Part shown: positions 41,189 through 50,640 of the stretch, one piece after another
How positions within the stretch are numbered: position 1 is the stretch's first letter
Layout: the number at the start of each line of letters is the position of its first letter
Notes under the pieces: model-generated
The model's input: the letters and a program-made list of their open reading frames with translations, nothing else
What the model was told of the DNA's origin: nothing
The model's database searches: none
Made by a program: the position numbers and the translations under genes
Origin: Roseibium hamelinense
GTDB taxonomy: Bacteria; Pseudomonadota; Alphaproteobacteria; Rhizobiales; Stappiaceae
Assembly: GCF_007830545.1 (NCBI RefSeq)
Contig: NZ_VLLF01000001.1
Location: 981,626 to 1,045,625, forward strand
Reading direction: 5' to 3'
Length of the DNA stretch: 64,000 nt

Positions 41189-42106
41189 ATGTTTTCTGCC
41201 GCCTCCCGGCTTGGCAATGGGCTTTACGCAAATGCCATTTTGCTTCTGGTACTAACGACCCTGTTTTGGGGCGGCAACACTGTTGCCGGGCGCTTGGCGA
41301 TTGGTGAGGTCTCCCCGCTGATTGTGGTGGCCCTGCGGTGGATTATCGTTGCAAGTGTCATGCTGGCCTTCATGTGGCCCCGTGTCTTGCGAGAGTGGCC
41401 GATAATGCGGCCGCACATCGGCAAGATGGCCTTGATGGCAGTTTTCGGTTTCGTAGGCTTCAACTCGCTGTTCTACATCGCAGCCCAGAGCACGACGGCC
41501 ATCAACCTCGGGATCATTCAAGGATCCATGCCGGTTTTCGTACTGATCGGCTCGGTGATCGCGTTCAGCACCCGGGTCGGCCTTGTCCAAGCGCTGGGTA
41601 TCTTCGTGACCGTGGCAGGAGTGGTGCTGATTGCCTCCCAGGGAAGTCTGGAGGTTCTAAAAAGCCTATCGGTCAATCCTGGTGACGGCATCATGCTGAT
41701 GGCCTGCGTGCTTTATTCCGGCTACACACTTGCACTTCGCAACCGGCCGCAGGTTTCCGGGCTTGTGTTTTTCACCGTGCTTTCGGTGATCGCCGCCATC
41801 ACTTCCCTACCGGTAGCGGCCTATGAAGTGGTGCAGGGGACGGCACAGTGGCCGACATTCAACGGATGGCTGGTTGTGCTTTACATCTCGATTTTCCCGT
41901 CCTGCCTCAGCCAGATCTTTTTCATGCGCGGAGTTGAGCTGATCGGACCGGCAAGGGCCGGCGTGTTTATCAATCTGGTGCCGATCTGGGCCCCCATCCT
42001 GGCGGTTGGGATTTTAGGCGAGCCGTTTGAGTGGCACCACGGTGTTGCGTTGGTTCTCGTGCTGACCGGGATCTGGATGTCGGAGCGCAAGCAAAAGCGG
42101 GTTTAG
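41189..42106 (+). CDS. EamA/DMT-family permease
   Basis: A 305-aa protein with about ten membrane spans and the EamA opening FWGGNTVAGRLAIGEVSPLIV. The second repeat ends in LIGPARAGVFINLVPIWAPI followed by GEPFEWHHGVALVLVLTGIW. It is a probable metabolite exporter of unknown substrate, unrelated in position to the permease at 2.6 kb. It is followed 101 bases later by the antiporter gene. Confidence 0.9.
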   Translation: MFSAASRLGNGLYANAILLLVLTTLFWGGNTVAGRLAIGEVSPLIVVALRWIIVASVMLAFMWPRVLREWPIMRPHIGKMALMAVFGFVGFNSLFYIAAQSTTAINLGIIQGSMPVFVLIGSVIAFSTRVGLVQALGIFVTVAGVVLIASQGSLEVLKSLSVNPGDGIMLMACVLYSGYTLALRNRPQVSGLVFFTVLSVIAAITSLPVAAYEVVQGTAQWPTFNGWLVVLYISIFPSCLSQIFFMRGVELIGPARAGVFINLVPIWAPILAVGILGEPFEWHHGVALVLVLTGIWMSERKQKRV

Positions 42107-42207
42107 CTCGCCGTCAAACCGGCGGATCTGTGTGTTTTCAATGTCCTGTCGAAAAAAGACCGCGATGTGCGCTTGGAATTGACGTTCTTCGAGCGCACAT
42201 TGGCGGC

Positions 42208-45054
42208 ATGGAAACACCGATCGTCATAGGCTCTTTTGCCGGCCTGCTTATTATCATCTCGCTGCTGCAACCGCTGGCACGGCGCTTTGGCGTTGCGCCG
42301 AGCGTCTTGCTGGCAATGGTCGGCACCCTGATCGGCGTTGTTTCGACATATTTACTCTACACCCCGGACACCAATGCGTTTAACGCTGTTGCGCTTGTTT
42401 TTGTGGACCCTCCGCTCGACGCGGAGATGATTCTGTATATTTTTCTGCCGATCCTTTTGTTTCAGACGACTTTGACCCTGGATGTGCGGCGGATCTTTGA
42501 GGACATCGCCCCCATCCTGCTCATGGCAGTGGTTGCGGTTCTCGTCGCGACTGCGTTTATAGGCTTTGCGCTTTATCCGCTGTCGAGTGTTCCACTGGTC
42601 GCTTGTCTGCTGCTCGGTGCGATCGTCGCCACCACCGACCCGGTCGCTGTTGTTGCCATATTCCGGGACATCGGTGCGCCGGCGCGCCTTGGGCGGATTG
42701 TGGAAGGCGAAAGTCTCCTGAACGATGCGGCTGCTATCGTATTGTTCGTGATTCTGCTCGGCATTTTGACTGGACAGCAAGAGCCGGATGCGGCGCAGGC
42801 GACAATGGCGTTTTTCCGCTCGTTTTTGGGCGGAGTCATCGTCGGCGCCATTTGCGCGAGAATTGGCGTCATGATGTTGCCGATCATGCGCGATCTGCCG
42901 CTCGCACAGGTGACACTCAGTCTCGCCCTTCCCTACGGAATATATGTTTTCAGCGATCAGTTCGCCGATGTATCGGCAGTGGTCGCCGTGGTCAGCGCCG
43001 GGATCCTGTTCAACTTGTACGGCCCGGCCCGCATCGCCCCGGAAAGCTGGGAGTTTCTGCATGATGTTTGGGAACAGATCGCGTTTTGGGCGTCGTCGCT
43101 GATCTTTATCCTTGCAGCCGTGCTGATTCCCAAACTGGTCAATGGCTTCACCCCAATCGACATTCTGCTGCTTGCGGTGCTTGTAGCCGCGGCCTTTGCA
43201 GCCCGTGCAGTGGTGATCTTCGGCCTTCTTCCGGTCCTGTCGCTGATCAAGGCCGGTCAGTCCGTCAGCCACAAATACAAGACGGTCATGTTATGGGGTG
43301 GCATGCGCGGAGCCGTGACGCTGACCCTCGCTCTTTCCGTATCAGAGCATCCGTCACTCGCGCAGGATGTGTCCGAATATGTGGCAAAGCTGTCAACTGC
43401 CTTCGTTCTATTCACCTTGCTGGTCTACGGGATCAGTCTGAAGCCGCTTATCAAATTGCTCGGTCTCGACCAGCTCAGCCCGCGCGACCAGGCCATTCGC
43501 AGCCAGTTTCTTGCCTTGGCGCTGTCCGACGTCAAACAGGGTGTGGAAAATGCGGCCGAGGCCTACCACATCGAACCGCGCATTACAGAACGCGTGACCC
43601 GGGATTACGACACGCGGGCGGCCTCGGCCCTCGAAGAAACGGCAGCTCTGGAGGAACTGAAGGACAAGGACCGGGTAACTCTCGGCCTCATCGCGCTGGC
43701 CGACCGTGAACGGCAACTCGTGCTTGACCACTTCCACGAAAAAACCATAGCCAGCCGCGCGGTCTCGTTGCACCTCACCGTCACCGGGCGGATCAGCGAT
43801 CTGACACGCAGTGAAGGCCGCGTCGGCTACAACCGCGCCAGCCGCATGCCGTTGAAATTTTCACGCGGCTTCCGTTTGGCTCAGTGGCTTCAGCGCCGGT
43901 TAAAGATCAAGCGCCCGCTGGCGACGCTGCTTGCCGACCGTTTCGAGTTTTTGCTCGTCTGCCGGATCATGGCCGGCGAGCTGATCGAATTCAACCGGAC
44001 CCGTATCCGCCCGCTCGTCGGCGAACGGGTGGGCGACATTCTTCATGACACGCTATGCGCCCGACGGGACGACATTCACAAGGCGATCGAAGCGTTGCGC
44101 CTCCAATATCCGGATTATGCCGATGCGCTTGAAACCCTTTTCCTGCGCAAGACTGGCCTTCGGCTGGAAGAAACAGCCTATGCTGAAGCCCGCGAACAAA
44201 CCCTGATCGGTGCCGAGCTGCACAACGATCTCTCCCGGGATATCGACCGGGTCAGGGCGCAAACCTATCGCAGGCCTAATCTGGACCTGGGTCTGAAGAC
44301 ACGGGATCTCGTCGCCAGCCACCCCTTGTTCGAGGGGCTTTCGGCCAAACGCAAAAAAATGATCATGAAAAAGATCAGGCCATATTTTGCGACGCCGGGG
44401 GAAAAGCTGATCAATCGCGGGGACCGCGGCGATGCTGCCTACTTCATAGCGTCTGGAGCGGTTGAGGTGCGACTGCCGAACCAGACCATCCGGCTTGGCC
44501 GCGGCGATATCTTTGGAGAGATCGCCCTGTTGACCGGCGCACGCCGGACCGCGGACGTGATTGCGCTCGGCTATTGCCAACTCCTTCGTCTCAAAGCCAA
44601 TGACTTCCGCGAGCTGATGAAAAAGGCGCCCGACATCAAGCAGCGCGTGAAGGAAGTCTCCAAAATGCGTCAGGCCGTCACCGACAATATTGCCGATGTG
44701 GTTGATTCCCATCGCGAACCGGAGGCGGCGGCAACCAAACCTGCCGCAGACCTTCCGCCGGTAGAAGGTGCGGATGAAGCCAAATCAACGCCCCCCACCG
44801 AAACACCGCAAGACGCCAAGCTCGAAGCTTTGGCGGATCCGGTGCAGCAAGAGACCGCTGAAGCACCTCCAGCTGACACCGGCGAAACCGGCGCCCCCCC
44901 AAAGAGAGCGCCGGAGACCTCCATTGCGGATGATACTGCGCTCCGTGAAGCCGAATTGCCTATGCCGGACCATGCTGCTTCGGATCAGACGGAACCAGCG
45001 GCCGACACGCAAAAAGACAAACAGACCATCAGGCAGGTGGAGCCAGCCCAATGA
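42208..45054 (+). CDS. CPA1-type cation/proton antiporter with cyclic-nucleotide-binding domain
   Basis: A 948-aa protein. Residues about 1-430 form a twelve-span NhaP/CPA1 antiporter with the core TTDPVAVVAIFRDIGAPARL, EGESLLNDAAAIVLF and GGMRGAVTLTLALS. A long cytoplasmic helical linker follows. Around residues 707-817 is a cNMP-binding fold (ATPGEKLINRGDRGDAAYFI, GDIFGEIALLTGARRTADV) with the conserved phosphate-binding FGEIALL...RTAD. The last 110 residues are disordered, rich in Pro, Glu and Ala. The antiporter is thus probably gated by cAMP or cGMP. An in-frame extension upstream overlaps the permease; ATG 42208 fits the family. Its stop overlaps the next start by ATGA. Confidence 0.9.
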   Translation: METPIVIGSFAGLLIIISLLQPLARRFGVAPSVLLAMVGTLIGVVSTYLLYTPDTNAFNAVALVFVDPPLDAEMILYIFLPILLFQTTLTLDVRRIFEDIAPILLMAVVAVLVATAFIGFALYPLSSVPLVACLLLGAIVATTDPVAVVAIFRDIGAPARLGRIVEGESLLNDAAAIVLFVILLGILTGQQEPDAAQATMAFFRSFLGGVIVGAICARIGVMMLPIMRDLPLAQVTLSLALPYGIYVFSDQFADVSAVVAVVSAGILFNLYGPARIAPESWEFLHDVWEQIAFWASSLIFILAAVLIPKLVNGFTPIDILLLAVLVAAAFAARAVVIFGLLPVLSLIKAGQSVSHKYKTVMLWGGMRGAVTLTLALSVSEHPSLAQDVSEYVAKLSTAFVLFTLLVYGISLKPLIKLLGLDQLSPRDQAIRSQFLALALSDVKQGVENAAEAYHIEPRITERVTRDYDTRAASALEETAALEELKDKDRVTLGLIALADRERQLVLDHFHEKTIASRAVSLHLTVTGRISDLTRSEGRVGYNRASRMPLKFSRGFRLAQWLQRRLKIKRPLATLLADRFEFLLVCRIMAGELIEFNRTRIRPLVGERVGDILHDTLCARRDDIHKAIEALRLQYPDYADALETLFLRKTGLRLEETAYAEAREQTLIGAELHNDLSRDIDRVRAQTYRRPNLDLGLKTRDLVASHPLFEGLSAKRKKMIMKKIRPYFATPGEKLINRGDRGDAAYFIASGAVEVRLPNQTIRLGRGDIFGEIALLTGARRTADVIALGYCQLLRLKANDFRELMKKAPDIKQRVKEVSKMRQAVTDNIADVVDSHREPEAAATKPAADLPPVEGADEAKSTPPTETPQDAKLEALADPVQQETAEAPPADTGETGAPPKRAPETSIADDTALREAELPMPDHAASDQTEPAADTQKDKQTIRQVEPAQ

Positions 45055-45803
45055 GTGTCAGCGGCAAAGTGGTTTTGGTAACGGGCGCCAGCTCCGGGAT
45101 CGGCAAGGCGACCGCGCAAGCATTTTTGGGCGCCGGGGCGCACGTGGTCATGACCGCGCGGCGGCTGTCCCTGCTTGAACAGACGGCAGCCGCAACCGGG
45201 ACTAAAAACGCGCTGTGCCATGCCTGCGACGTCTCTAATGCCGATGAGGTCGATGGTCTTTTCAGCGTTATTGAGCAACGCTTCGGGCGTCTCGATGTTG
45301 TGTTCAACAATGCCGGAAACAATGTTCCCGCCGCGCCGATTGACGAAATCCCGGTCGAAGACTGGCTGAAAGTGCTGAACGTCAATTTGCACGGCGCGTT
45401 TCTGATTGCGCGCGGCGCATTCGCGATGATGCGCAAACAGCAGCCGCAAGGCGGCCGCATTATCAACAACGGGTCGATCTCCGCCCATGTTCCGCGCCCG
45501 GGTTCGGTCCCTTACACGACAACCAAGCACGCAATCACCGGATTGACCAAAACGCTTTCGCTGGATGGCCGGCCGTTTGACATCGCATGCGGTCAGATCG
45601 ATATCGGCAACGCAGCCTCCGAGATGACCGCCCATTTCGAACAAGGCCTGCCGCAAGCCGATGGCACGATCGCACCGGAGCCCGTGATGGACGTTGTCCA
45701 TGTGGCCGATGCGGTCGTGAATATGGCCGGCCTGCCGCTGTCGGCCAATGTTCAGTTCATGACCCTGATGGCGACAAAGATGCCCTTTATCGCCCGCGGT
45801 TAA
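45051..45803 (+). CDS. Short-chain dehydrogenase/reductase
   Basis: A 250-aa classical SDR: TGASSGIG cofactor loop, NNAGNN, catalytic Ser in NNGSISAHVP and YTTTKHA with YxxxK. It overlaps the antiporter stop codon by four bases (ATGA), so translation is coupled. The substrate is unknown. Why an oxidoreductase should be coupled to an ion antiporter is unclear. Confidence 0.92.
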   Translation: MSVSGKVVLVTGASSGIGKATAQAFLGAGAHVVMTARRLSLLEQTAAATGTKNALCHACDVSNADEVDGLFSVIEQRFGRLDVVFNNAGNNVPAAPIDEIPVEDWLKVLNVNLHGAFLIARGAFAMMRKQQPQGGRIINNGSISAHVPRPGSVPYTTTKHAITGLTKTLSLDGRPFDIACGQIDIGNAASEMTAHFEQGLPQADGTIAPEPVMDVVHVADAVVNMAGLPLSANVQFMTLMATKMPFIARG

Positions 45804-45825
45804 ACCGGCCCCACCCTGTGGCAGT

Positions 45826-46632
45826 TCAGCCCGCCTTCTGGATCTCAACCGAATGCGGATACGGGATCGAAACGCCGTTCTTGTCGAAGCTCTCCTTGAC
45901 CGCCTTGAGCATGTGCCATTTCAGCTCCCAATAGTCGCTAGCATTGCACCAAAGACGGACCCCGAGATCGACCGAACTGTCTCCTAGATTAACCAGCCGG
46001 ACCCACGGTTCCGGATCGGGATGAACGCGCTGGTCAGCTTTCGCCACATCCAAGATGAGATTGATCGCCGTATCAGGATCGTCGGCATAGTCGATGTTAA
46101 AGGTCAGATCGAGCCTGCGTGTGCTGTGTGCCGAATAGTTGGTCACGATAGCCCCCCAAGCTTTGCCATTGGGCATAATGATCTGAACATTGTCCGGTGT
46201 GACGAGTTCGGTCACGAAGATGTTGAGGTCCTGCACCGTTCCGCTGGTGCCGCCAATATCAACAAACTGACCGACCTTGTAGGGTCTGAAGATGATCAGC
46301 ATCACGCCGGCGGCGATGTCGCTCAGTGTCCCCTGAAGCGCGAGCCCGATGGCAAGTGTACCAGCACCGAGCACGGCAACAAGGCTGGTTGCCTGAATGC
46401 CGAACAGATTGAGGACTGCGATGAACGTGACGAGCAGGACCAGCCATTTGACAATAGAGGCCGCAAAGCTGCCGATCGTATCGTCGATCTTCGGGTGGCT
46501 GACAATGCGCCGCTTGACGAGGCCGGACAGGAACCCTGCCAGGATCCAGCCGACAATCAGGACAATCAACGCCTTGACCGCGTTTATGATAAGCGGCGTG
46601 TAAACGCTCACCTGGTCGACAACTCCATCCAT
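45826..46632 (-). CDS. Small-conductance mechanosensitive channel (MscS family)
   Basis: A 268-aa minimal MscS: two outer membrane helices, then the pore helix LVAVLGAGTLAIGLALQGTLSD with the Gly/Ala pattern, then the conserved FRPYKVGQFVDIGGTSGTV and the beta domain ITPDNVQIIMPNG-type strand (VTPDNVQIIMPNG). It opens under membrane tension to release solutes during hypo-osmotic shock. ATG 46632 has GGGAG nine bases upstream. The gene converges with the SDR gene. Confidence 0.95.
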   Translation of the reverse strand: MDGVVDQVSVYTPLIINAVKALIVLIVGWILAGFLSGLVKRRIVSHPKIDDTIGSFAASIVKWLVLLVTFIAVLNLFGIQATSLVAVLGAGTLAIGLALQGTLSDIAAGVMLIIFRPYKVGQFVDIGGTSGTVQDLNIFVTELVTPDNVQIIMPNGKAWGAIVTNYSAHSTRRLDLTFNIDYADDPDTAINLILDVAKADQRVHPDPEPWVRLVNLGDSSVDLGVRLWCNASDYWELKWHMLKAVKESFDKNGVSIPYPHSVEIQKAG

Positions 46633-46747
46633 ACCCAGTAACTCCCGCTTGGCAATTTTAGCGGGAAGATGCACAGGTTTTCCATTGCACACAAGGGCTT
46701 GAGGAGCTGCCGCGTTCGCTTGCACCGCTTTGTTCGACGCAGACCGT

Positions 46748-47506
46748 TCAGCTTCCGCGGCCCGAGCGGCGGCCGGTTACCATTTCGCGCTTGCCTGCAA
46801 AACCGTTGGTTTTTTCCACCTCAAACCCTGCTGCGGCAAGGTTCCGGCGGACCCAGCCAGCCGACGTATAACTGGCGCAGGTCCCATCCGGCGCTGTCAG
46901 GCTGGCTGCAGTTCGAAGCAGGTCTTCCTCCCACAATTCCGGGTTCTTCGCCGGACTGAACCCGTCGAGAAACCAGGCGTCGATGTGCGGAATCACATTG
47001 GGTTCCAGTTGCGCGCTGCCATCTGATGCAGTCTTGAGGTTGTTGATCAGCTGACGGGCGTCACCGATGCCGAGAACGAGCCGGGTGTTTGCAAATTCAA
47101 GCACCTGCCAGCCTAAGGCCGGCGCCCAGCGCGCGCAGAGTTGCGCGGCCTCATCTTCGAGATCCGGAAACGCGCCAAGGGCCTTTGCCAACTGTTCCTT
47201 CGACATTGGATAAAGCTCGAAACTGACGTAAACCAGCTTGAGATCCGGATGAGATTTTTGCTTTTCCTTGTGGACAGCGAGAAAATTCAGCCCGGTTCCG
47301 AAGCCCAGTTCACCGATTGTGAAACAGGCACGATCGGACCACCGGTCCGGCAATCCGTTGCCGGCCAAGAACACATGGCGCGTTTCGCTTAATCCCCCGG
47401 CTCGTGAGAAATACGTATCATCAAACCGGCTTGCTTTTGGCACCCCATCTTCGAGCCAATCCAGATCAGGTGTTGAAAAAGACTTGGGATGGTCAGGCAG
47501 ATTCAT
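46748..47506 (-). CDS. mnmD: MnmD: tRNA 5-aminomethyl-2-thiouridine methyltransferase (MnmC2 half)
   Basis: A 252-aa SAM-dependent methyltransferase equal to the N-terminal half of E. coli MnmC: LDWLEDGVPKASRFDDTYFS, SAM site FTIGELGFGTGLNFLA, DAWFLDGFSPAKNPELW, and a final strand WVRRNLAAAGFEVEK. It methylates the nm5s2U wobble base of tRNA to mnm5s2U. The start at 47506 is chosen because the family begins just before LDWLEDG. The partner oxidoreductase is encoded divergently 116 bases away. Confidence 0.9.
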   Translation of the reverse strand: MNLPDHPKSFSTPDLDWLEDGVPKASRFDDTYFSRAGGLSETRHVFLAGNGLPDRWSDRACFTIGELGFGTGLNFLAVHKEKQKSHPDLKLVYVSFELYPMSKEQLAKALGAFPDLEDEAAQLCARWAPALGWQVLEFANTRLVLGIGDARQLINNLKTASDGSAQLEPNVIPHIDAWFLDGFSPAKNPELWEEDLLRTAASLTAPDGTCASYTSAGWVRRNLAAAGFEVEKTNGFAGKREMVTGRRSGRGS

Positions 47507-47622
47507 TTCATTTTGATCCAAAATCGTTTGCCAACTGGCAAGCATCCCCAAAATCCCGGGCTTTCCAGCAAGGGGCACGGCTGCTAGGTCACTCTGCAAC
47601 CTTTTTCGTTCGGGAGACACAC

Positions 47623-48819
47623 TTGCCCTTATCATCCAACGGCCAGAGTTTTGACATCGCCATCGCGGGCGGTGGCATATTCGGTTTGTCGATTGCATAT
47701 GCCGCAATCAGACTGGGATTGAAAGTGGCGGTTTTTGAGGCCGACAAGGTCGGCGCGGGAGCGAGTGGCGGTCTTTTGGGCGCCTTGATGCCGCATATGC
47801 CGGCCCGATGGAACCCGAAGAAAGAGTTTCAGTTCCGGGCTCTGAAGAGCCTGGAGGAGCACACCCACGCGCTCGAACTGGAAACCGGCATGCATACCGG
47901 CTACCGCCGATGCGGTCGGATCCTTCCGCTGACGACAAAGGACAAGCTGGAACACCACCTGGAGCGGGCCGAGGAAAGCAAGCTCCGCTGGAACACCGAT
48001 AGGACCGGGTTTTCCTATCAAGTTGAGCAGCCGGGTGAGCGCGGTGATTGGCTCTCGCCGGATGCGGCCCCGTTCGGACTTGTCTATGAAACGCTGGCAG
48101 CCCGGGTCTCACCACGCGCCTACATCGCCACGCTGGCCGCCTATATCCGGCAGCATGGCGTTCTGGTTGAAGGCGCAGCGGTTCACGGGTTTGAAGAAAG
48201 CACAGGCCGGGTATTCCTGACCGGCGGCCACCCGGACGTTCATGCAGCTCATGTGGTCTATGCCAGCGGCCACGCCTCGTTTCGAGCCATCGAAAGCTTG
48301 ACCGGAGAAGCGGTCGGCCGCGGTGAAAAAGGCCAGGCTGTGCTTCTGGAGGGCGAGGGTCTGGAGCATTTGCCGGCGATTTACTGTGACGGTCTTTACG
48401 TTGTGCCCCATGAAAACGGCACCGTTGCCGTCGGCAGTACGGCCGACAAAGTGTTCGAGCACAGTGAACCCCTGCCGGAACGCACGGAAGAACTGGTGCG
48501 CCGGGCGGCGGCCTTTTGTCCCAAACTCAATGGCCGCGCCATTTTAAGCGAATGGGCAGGCATCCGGCCGCGCTGCAACAAGCGTGATCCTCTGGTCGGC
48601 AAACTTCCAGGCTATGCCCGCACTTATGTGGCAACCGGCGGATACAAGATCTCGTTCGGAGTCGCTCATGCCGTCGCCGATGCACTCTTGGGCGAGATTT
48701 ACGCCCGCTCGACGGAAGCGGTGCTGCCGGACACGTTCCGGCCCGAGCACCACTTCGGCGACAACGCCTTGAGGAACGATACCTACCAGCCGGCTGTCGC
48801 TTCAGTTCACAAGATCTGA
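47623..48819 (+). CDS. FAD-dependent oxidoreductase, MnmC1-like half
   Basis: A 398-aa DAO-superfamily protein: FAD site DIAIAGGGIFGLSIAYAA, EADKVGAGASGGLLGALMPH (as in MnmC ASGNxQGALYP) and C-terminal TGGYKISFGVAHAVADALLG. In MnmC the FAD half converts cmnm5s2U to nm5s2U, the step before MnmD. Glycine oxidase-like activity is the main alternative. The start is a TTG at 47623 with GGGAG six bases upstream; no ATG fits. Its position beside mnmD supports the tRNA role. Confidence 0.85.
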   Translation: MPLSSNGQSFDIAIAGGGIFGLSIAYAAIRLGLKVAVFEADKVGAGASGGLLGALMPHMPARWNPKKEFQFRALKSLEEHTHALELETGMHTGYRRCGRILPLTTKDKLEHHLERAEESKLRWNTDRTGFSYQVEQPGERGDWLSPDAAPFGLVYETLAARVSPRAYIATLAAYIRQHGVLVEGAAVHGFEESTGRVFLTGGHPDVHAAHVVYASGHASFRAIESLTGEAVGRGEKGQAVLLEGEGLEHLPAIYCDGLYVVPHENGTVAVGSTADKVFEHSEPLPERTEELVRRAAAFCPKLNGRAILSEWAGIRPRCNKRDPLVGKLPGYARTYVATGGYKISFGVAHAVADALLGEIYARSTEAVLPDTFRPEHHFGDNALRNDTYQPAVASVHKI

Positions 48820-48957
48820 CAGTGCCGCCAGCGCTTCCCGAAACAAATTTGGCGTAAAGGCGTCACATCCATTCATCCGGCGCGTCTCAAAAGGCGAATG
48901 CATCCGGCTCTTGTCTGCCGGGCTGCGATCTTGCCCTTTTGAACAGGACGCGCGGAC

Positions 48958-49452
48958 ATGTCCGAACCAGAGCCAACTGAAAAAAAACTGACTGCCGGCA
49001 GTGCGACAAAACCCCAGAAAGGCGCCGGCAAGATCGCGTCTGTTTCGGAAGGGACCGCAGCCTCCTCAAGCGACCCCTTGAGGAGCCTGAAAAACGGCGC
49101 TTTTCAGCACAAGGGCAAACCCGACCGGCCAACAGGTTTTCCTCAATTCAAAACCGCGCGGCACTCCACCACCGGAACCGCAAGTTTGCCCAGCGGACAA
49201 AAAGCACAGCCTGCGCCAGGACAACAGCACCGGCAGGTATTCACCGGAAAGATGCCGGAGTTTTCGGAAAGCTCCGGCAAAGAAGGGCCGTTCGCGCCGC
49301 GACCGGGCACCCAAGGTGGTTCCCCCCATAAGGCTGGTTCTGACAGCTTCACGTCGCAGGGCGAGCATCTCCCAGAGCAAATAACGATCGACATGCGTCA
49401 ACTGCGCCGCGTGATCCAACTCCTGGTGCTGCTGAGCGGCGGCGGAAAATAG
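48958..49452 (+). CDS. Disordered hypothetical protein, 164 aa
   Basis: Not recognised. Residues 1 to about 140 are Pro/Ser/Gly/Lys/Gln-rich without predicted structure (EKKLTAGSATKPQKGAGKIA, QKAQPAPGQQHRQVF). Only the last 25 residues form a hydrophobic helix (IDMRQLRRVIQLLVLLSGGG). Such a protein might be a scaffold or membrane-associated linker. AGGAC precedes the ATG. It lies 95 bases upstream of the GIY-YIG gene on the same strand. Confidence 0.5.
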   Translation: MSEPEPTEKKLTAGSATKPQKGAGKIASVSEGTAASSSDPLRSLKNGAFQHKGKPDRPTGFPQFKTARHSTTGTASLPSGQKAQPAPGQQHRQVFTGKMPEFSESSGKEGPFAPRPGTQGGSPHKAGSDSFTSQGEHLPEQITIDMRQLRRVIQLLVLLSGGGK

Positions 49453-49547
49453 CCCCTCACCCGAACTTGCAAACACCGCAGGCAGCCCAAGGGCCGGCAG
49501 CGCCGTGTTTGCTGCCACACACAATCATTTCAGGAAGGACAGCCGAA

Positions 49548-50243
49548 ATGCCTACAAGCTACATGATCGGTTACAATCTTAGTGTTCTGTCAAATCTGTC
49601 TGGCTTTGTTTCCAGGCCCCTGCAGCATAATGACTGGACCGATGCCGAGAACTACATTCTGCCAGGTTCGGGCATCTATCTGATCAACAACACGAACACT
49701 TCGAACTTTTACGTCGGCATCGCCCAGGATTTCAACGATCGGTTCGATACACGTCACGAATCGGCCGTGCACCTCGGTCTGGGAAGTGACCAAATGCAAT
49801 TGATCCAGACATTCTTTGGAGACGTGCAGGCGTGGAACTTCAACACTGACGACGATTCACGCAACGCGCTGCCGGTGACGCTGGCACGCAACAACTACAG
49901 CGCAGCTCTTGGAGGAACACCTGTGAACCTGGAGCGGCTGCTGATCCAGGCCTTTCTCGACATGGGGTTTGACGGCTTCACCTATAACACCAATACCAAA
50001 CTGGCCCGGTCAAAATACGTCAACAATACAGGGCAGCCCATTGTTCTGTTTGTCCGGTCGGTGCGCCCGCCAGACAATTTCACAACAAATCAGCAGTACT
50101 CCGGCCCGAATGCCATCCCTTTGTCACTCAACAGACATTGGAACTTCTGGGCCGCAAGTTTGGCAAACGGCGCTGACACCTTTCAACAGGAGAACTTCAA
50201 CCAAGATCAGATGAATATGTTGTCTGGTTGGCTCGACCAATAA
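49548..50243 (+). CDS. Stand-alone GIY-YIG domain protein
   Basis: A 231-aa protein with the complete motif series of a GIY-YIG nuclease. Gly42-Ile-Tyr44 lies in LPGSGIYLINN and Tyr55-Val-Gly57 in NFYVGIAQDF. Arg65 and His70 follow in NDRFDTRHE, then Glu129 in VNLERLLIQAF and Asn in FTYNTN. The flanking regions match no UvrC, homing endonuclease, Slx1 or restriction partner that I know. AGGAAGG precedes the ATG at 49548. There is no signal peptide. It may be a phage-defence, repair or secreted nuclease; all catalytic residues appear to be present. Confidence 0.75.
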   Translation: MPTSYMIGYNLSVLSNLSGFVSRPLQHNDWTDAENYILPGSGIYLINNTNTSNFYVGIAQDFNDRFDTRHESAVHLGLGSDQMQLIQTFFGDVQAWNFNTDDDSRNALPVTLARNNYSAALGGTPVNLERLLIQAFLDMGFDGFTYNTNTKLARSKYVNNTGQPIVLFVRSVRPPDNFTTNQQYSGPNAIPLSLNRHWNFWAASLANGADTFQQENFNQDQMNMLSGWLDQ

Positions 50244-50290
50244 AGCGGATCTGCCTGGGAGCGTCTGGAGCCGATGAAAGGGCCCCTCTC

Positions 50291-50464
50291 CTAGACCGGG
50301 CCCACGGAATGGGCGGCAAACGTGACCATTAAAAACAGCACATAGAGTGATACGGCAATCGCGCCCCAGAAAAGCAGGTTTTTAACGATCACGAACAGCA
50401 CGGCTGGAACCTTGCTACCATGGTTTACCGGCTTGGACATTCCGCCAGTCGCCTTCACAAGCAT
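50291..50464 (-). CDS. Small single-span membrane protein
   Basis: 57 aa if started at ATG 50464 (GGAAAG six bases upstream), or 49 aa from ATG 50440. One hydrophobic helix (LFWGAIAVSLYVLFLMVTFA) with a short basic N-terminal segment. It is a typical small inner-membrane protein of unknown function. Confidence 0.5.
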   Translation of the reverse strand: MLVKATGGMSKPVNHGSKVPAVLFVIVKNLLFWGAIAVSLYVLFLMVTFAAHSVGPV

Positions 50465-50640
50465 ATCACGCTTTCCCGAGTTTTCGCGCGGTTTCAATGT
50501 GTTAATAAAGTCACAACTCTTCCTAACAAAGGCTTAACAAATTTCCTAAAAAATGTGGGTAATCTGTACCGTTGCGTACGGCCCGAAACTGTGGCACCCA
50601 GGGAGTGATCCAACCGCGTCAGTTTCACAGGACACCGACC

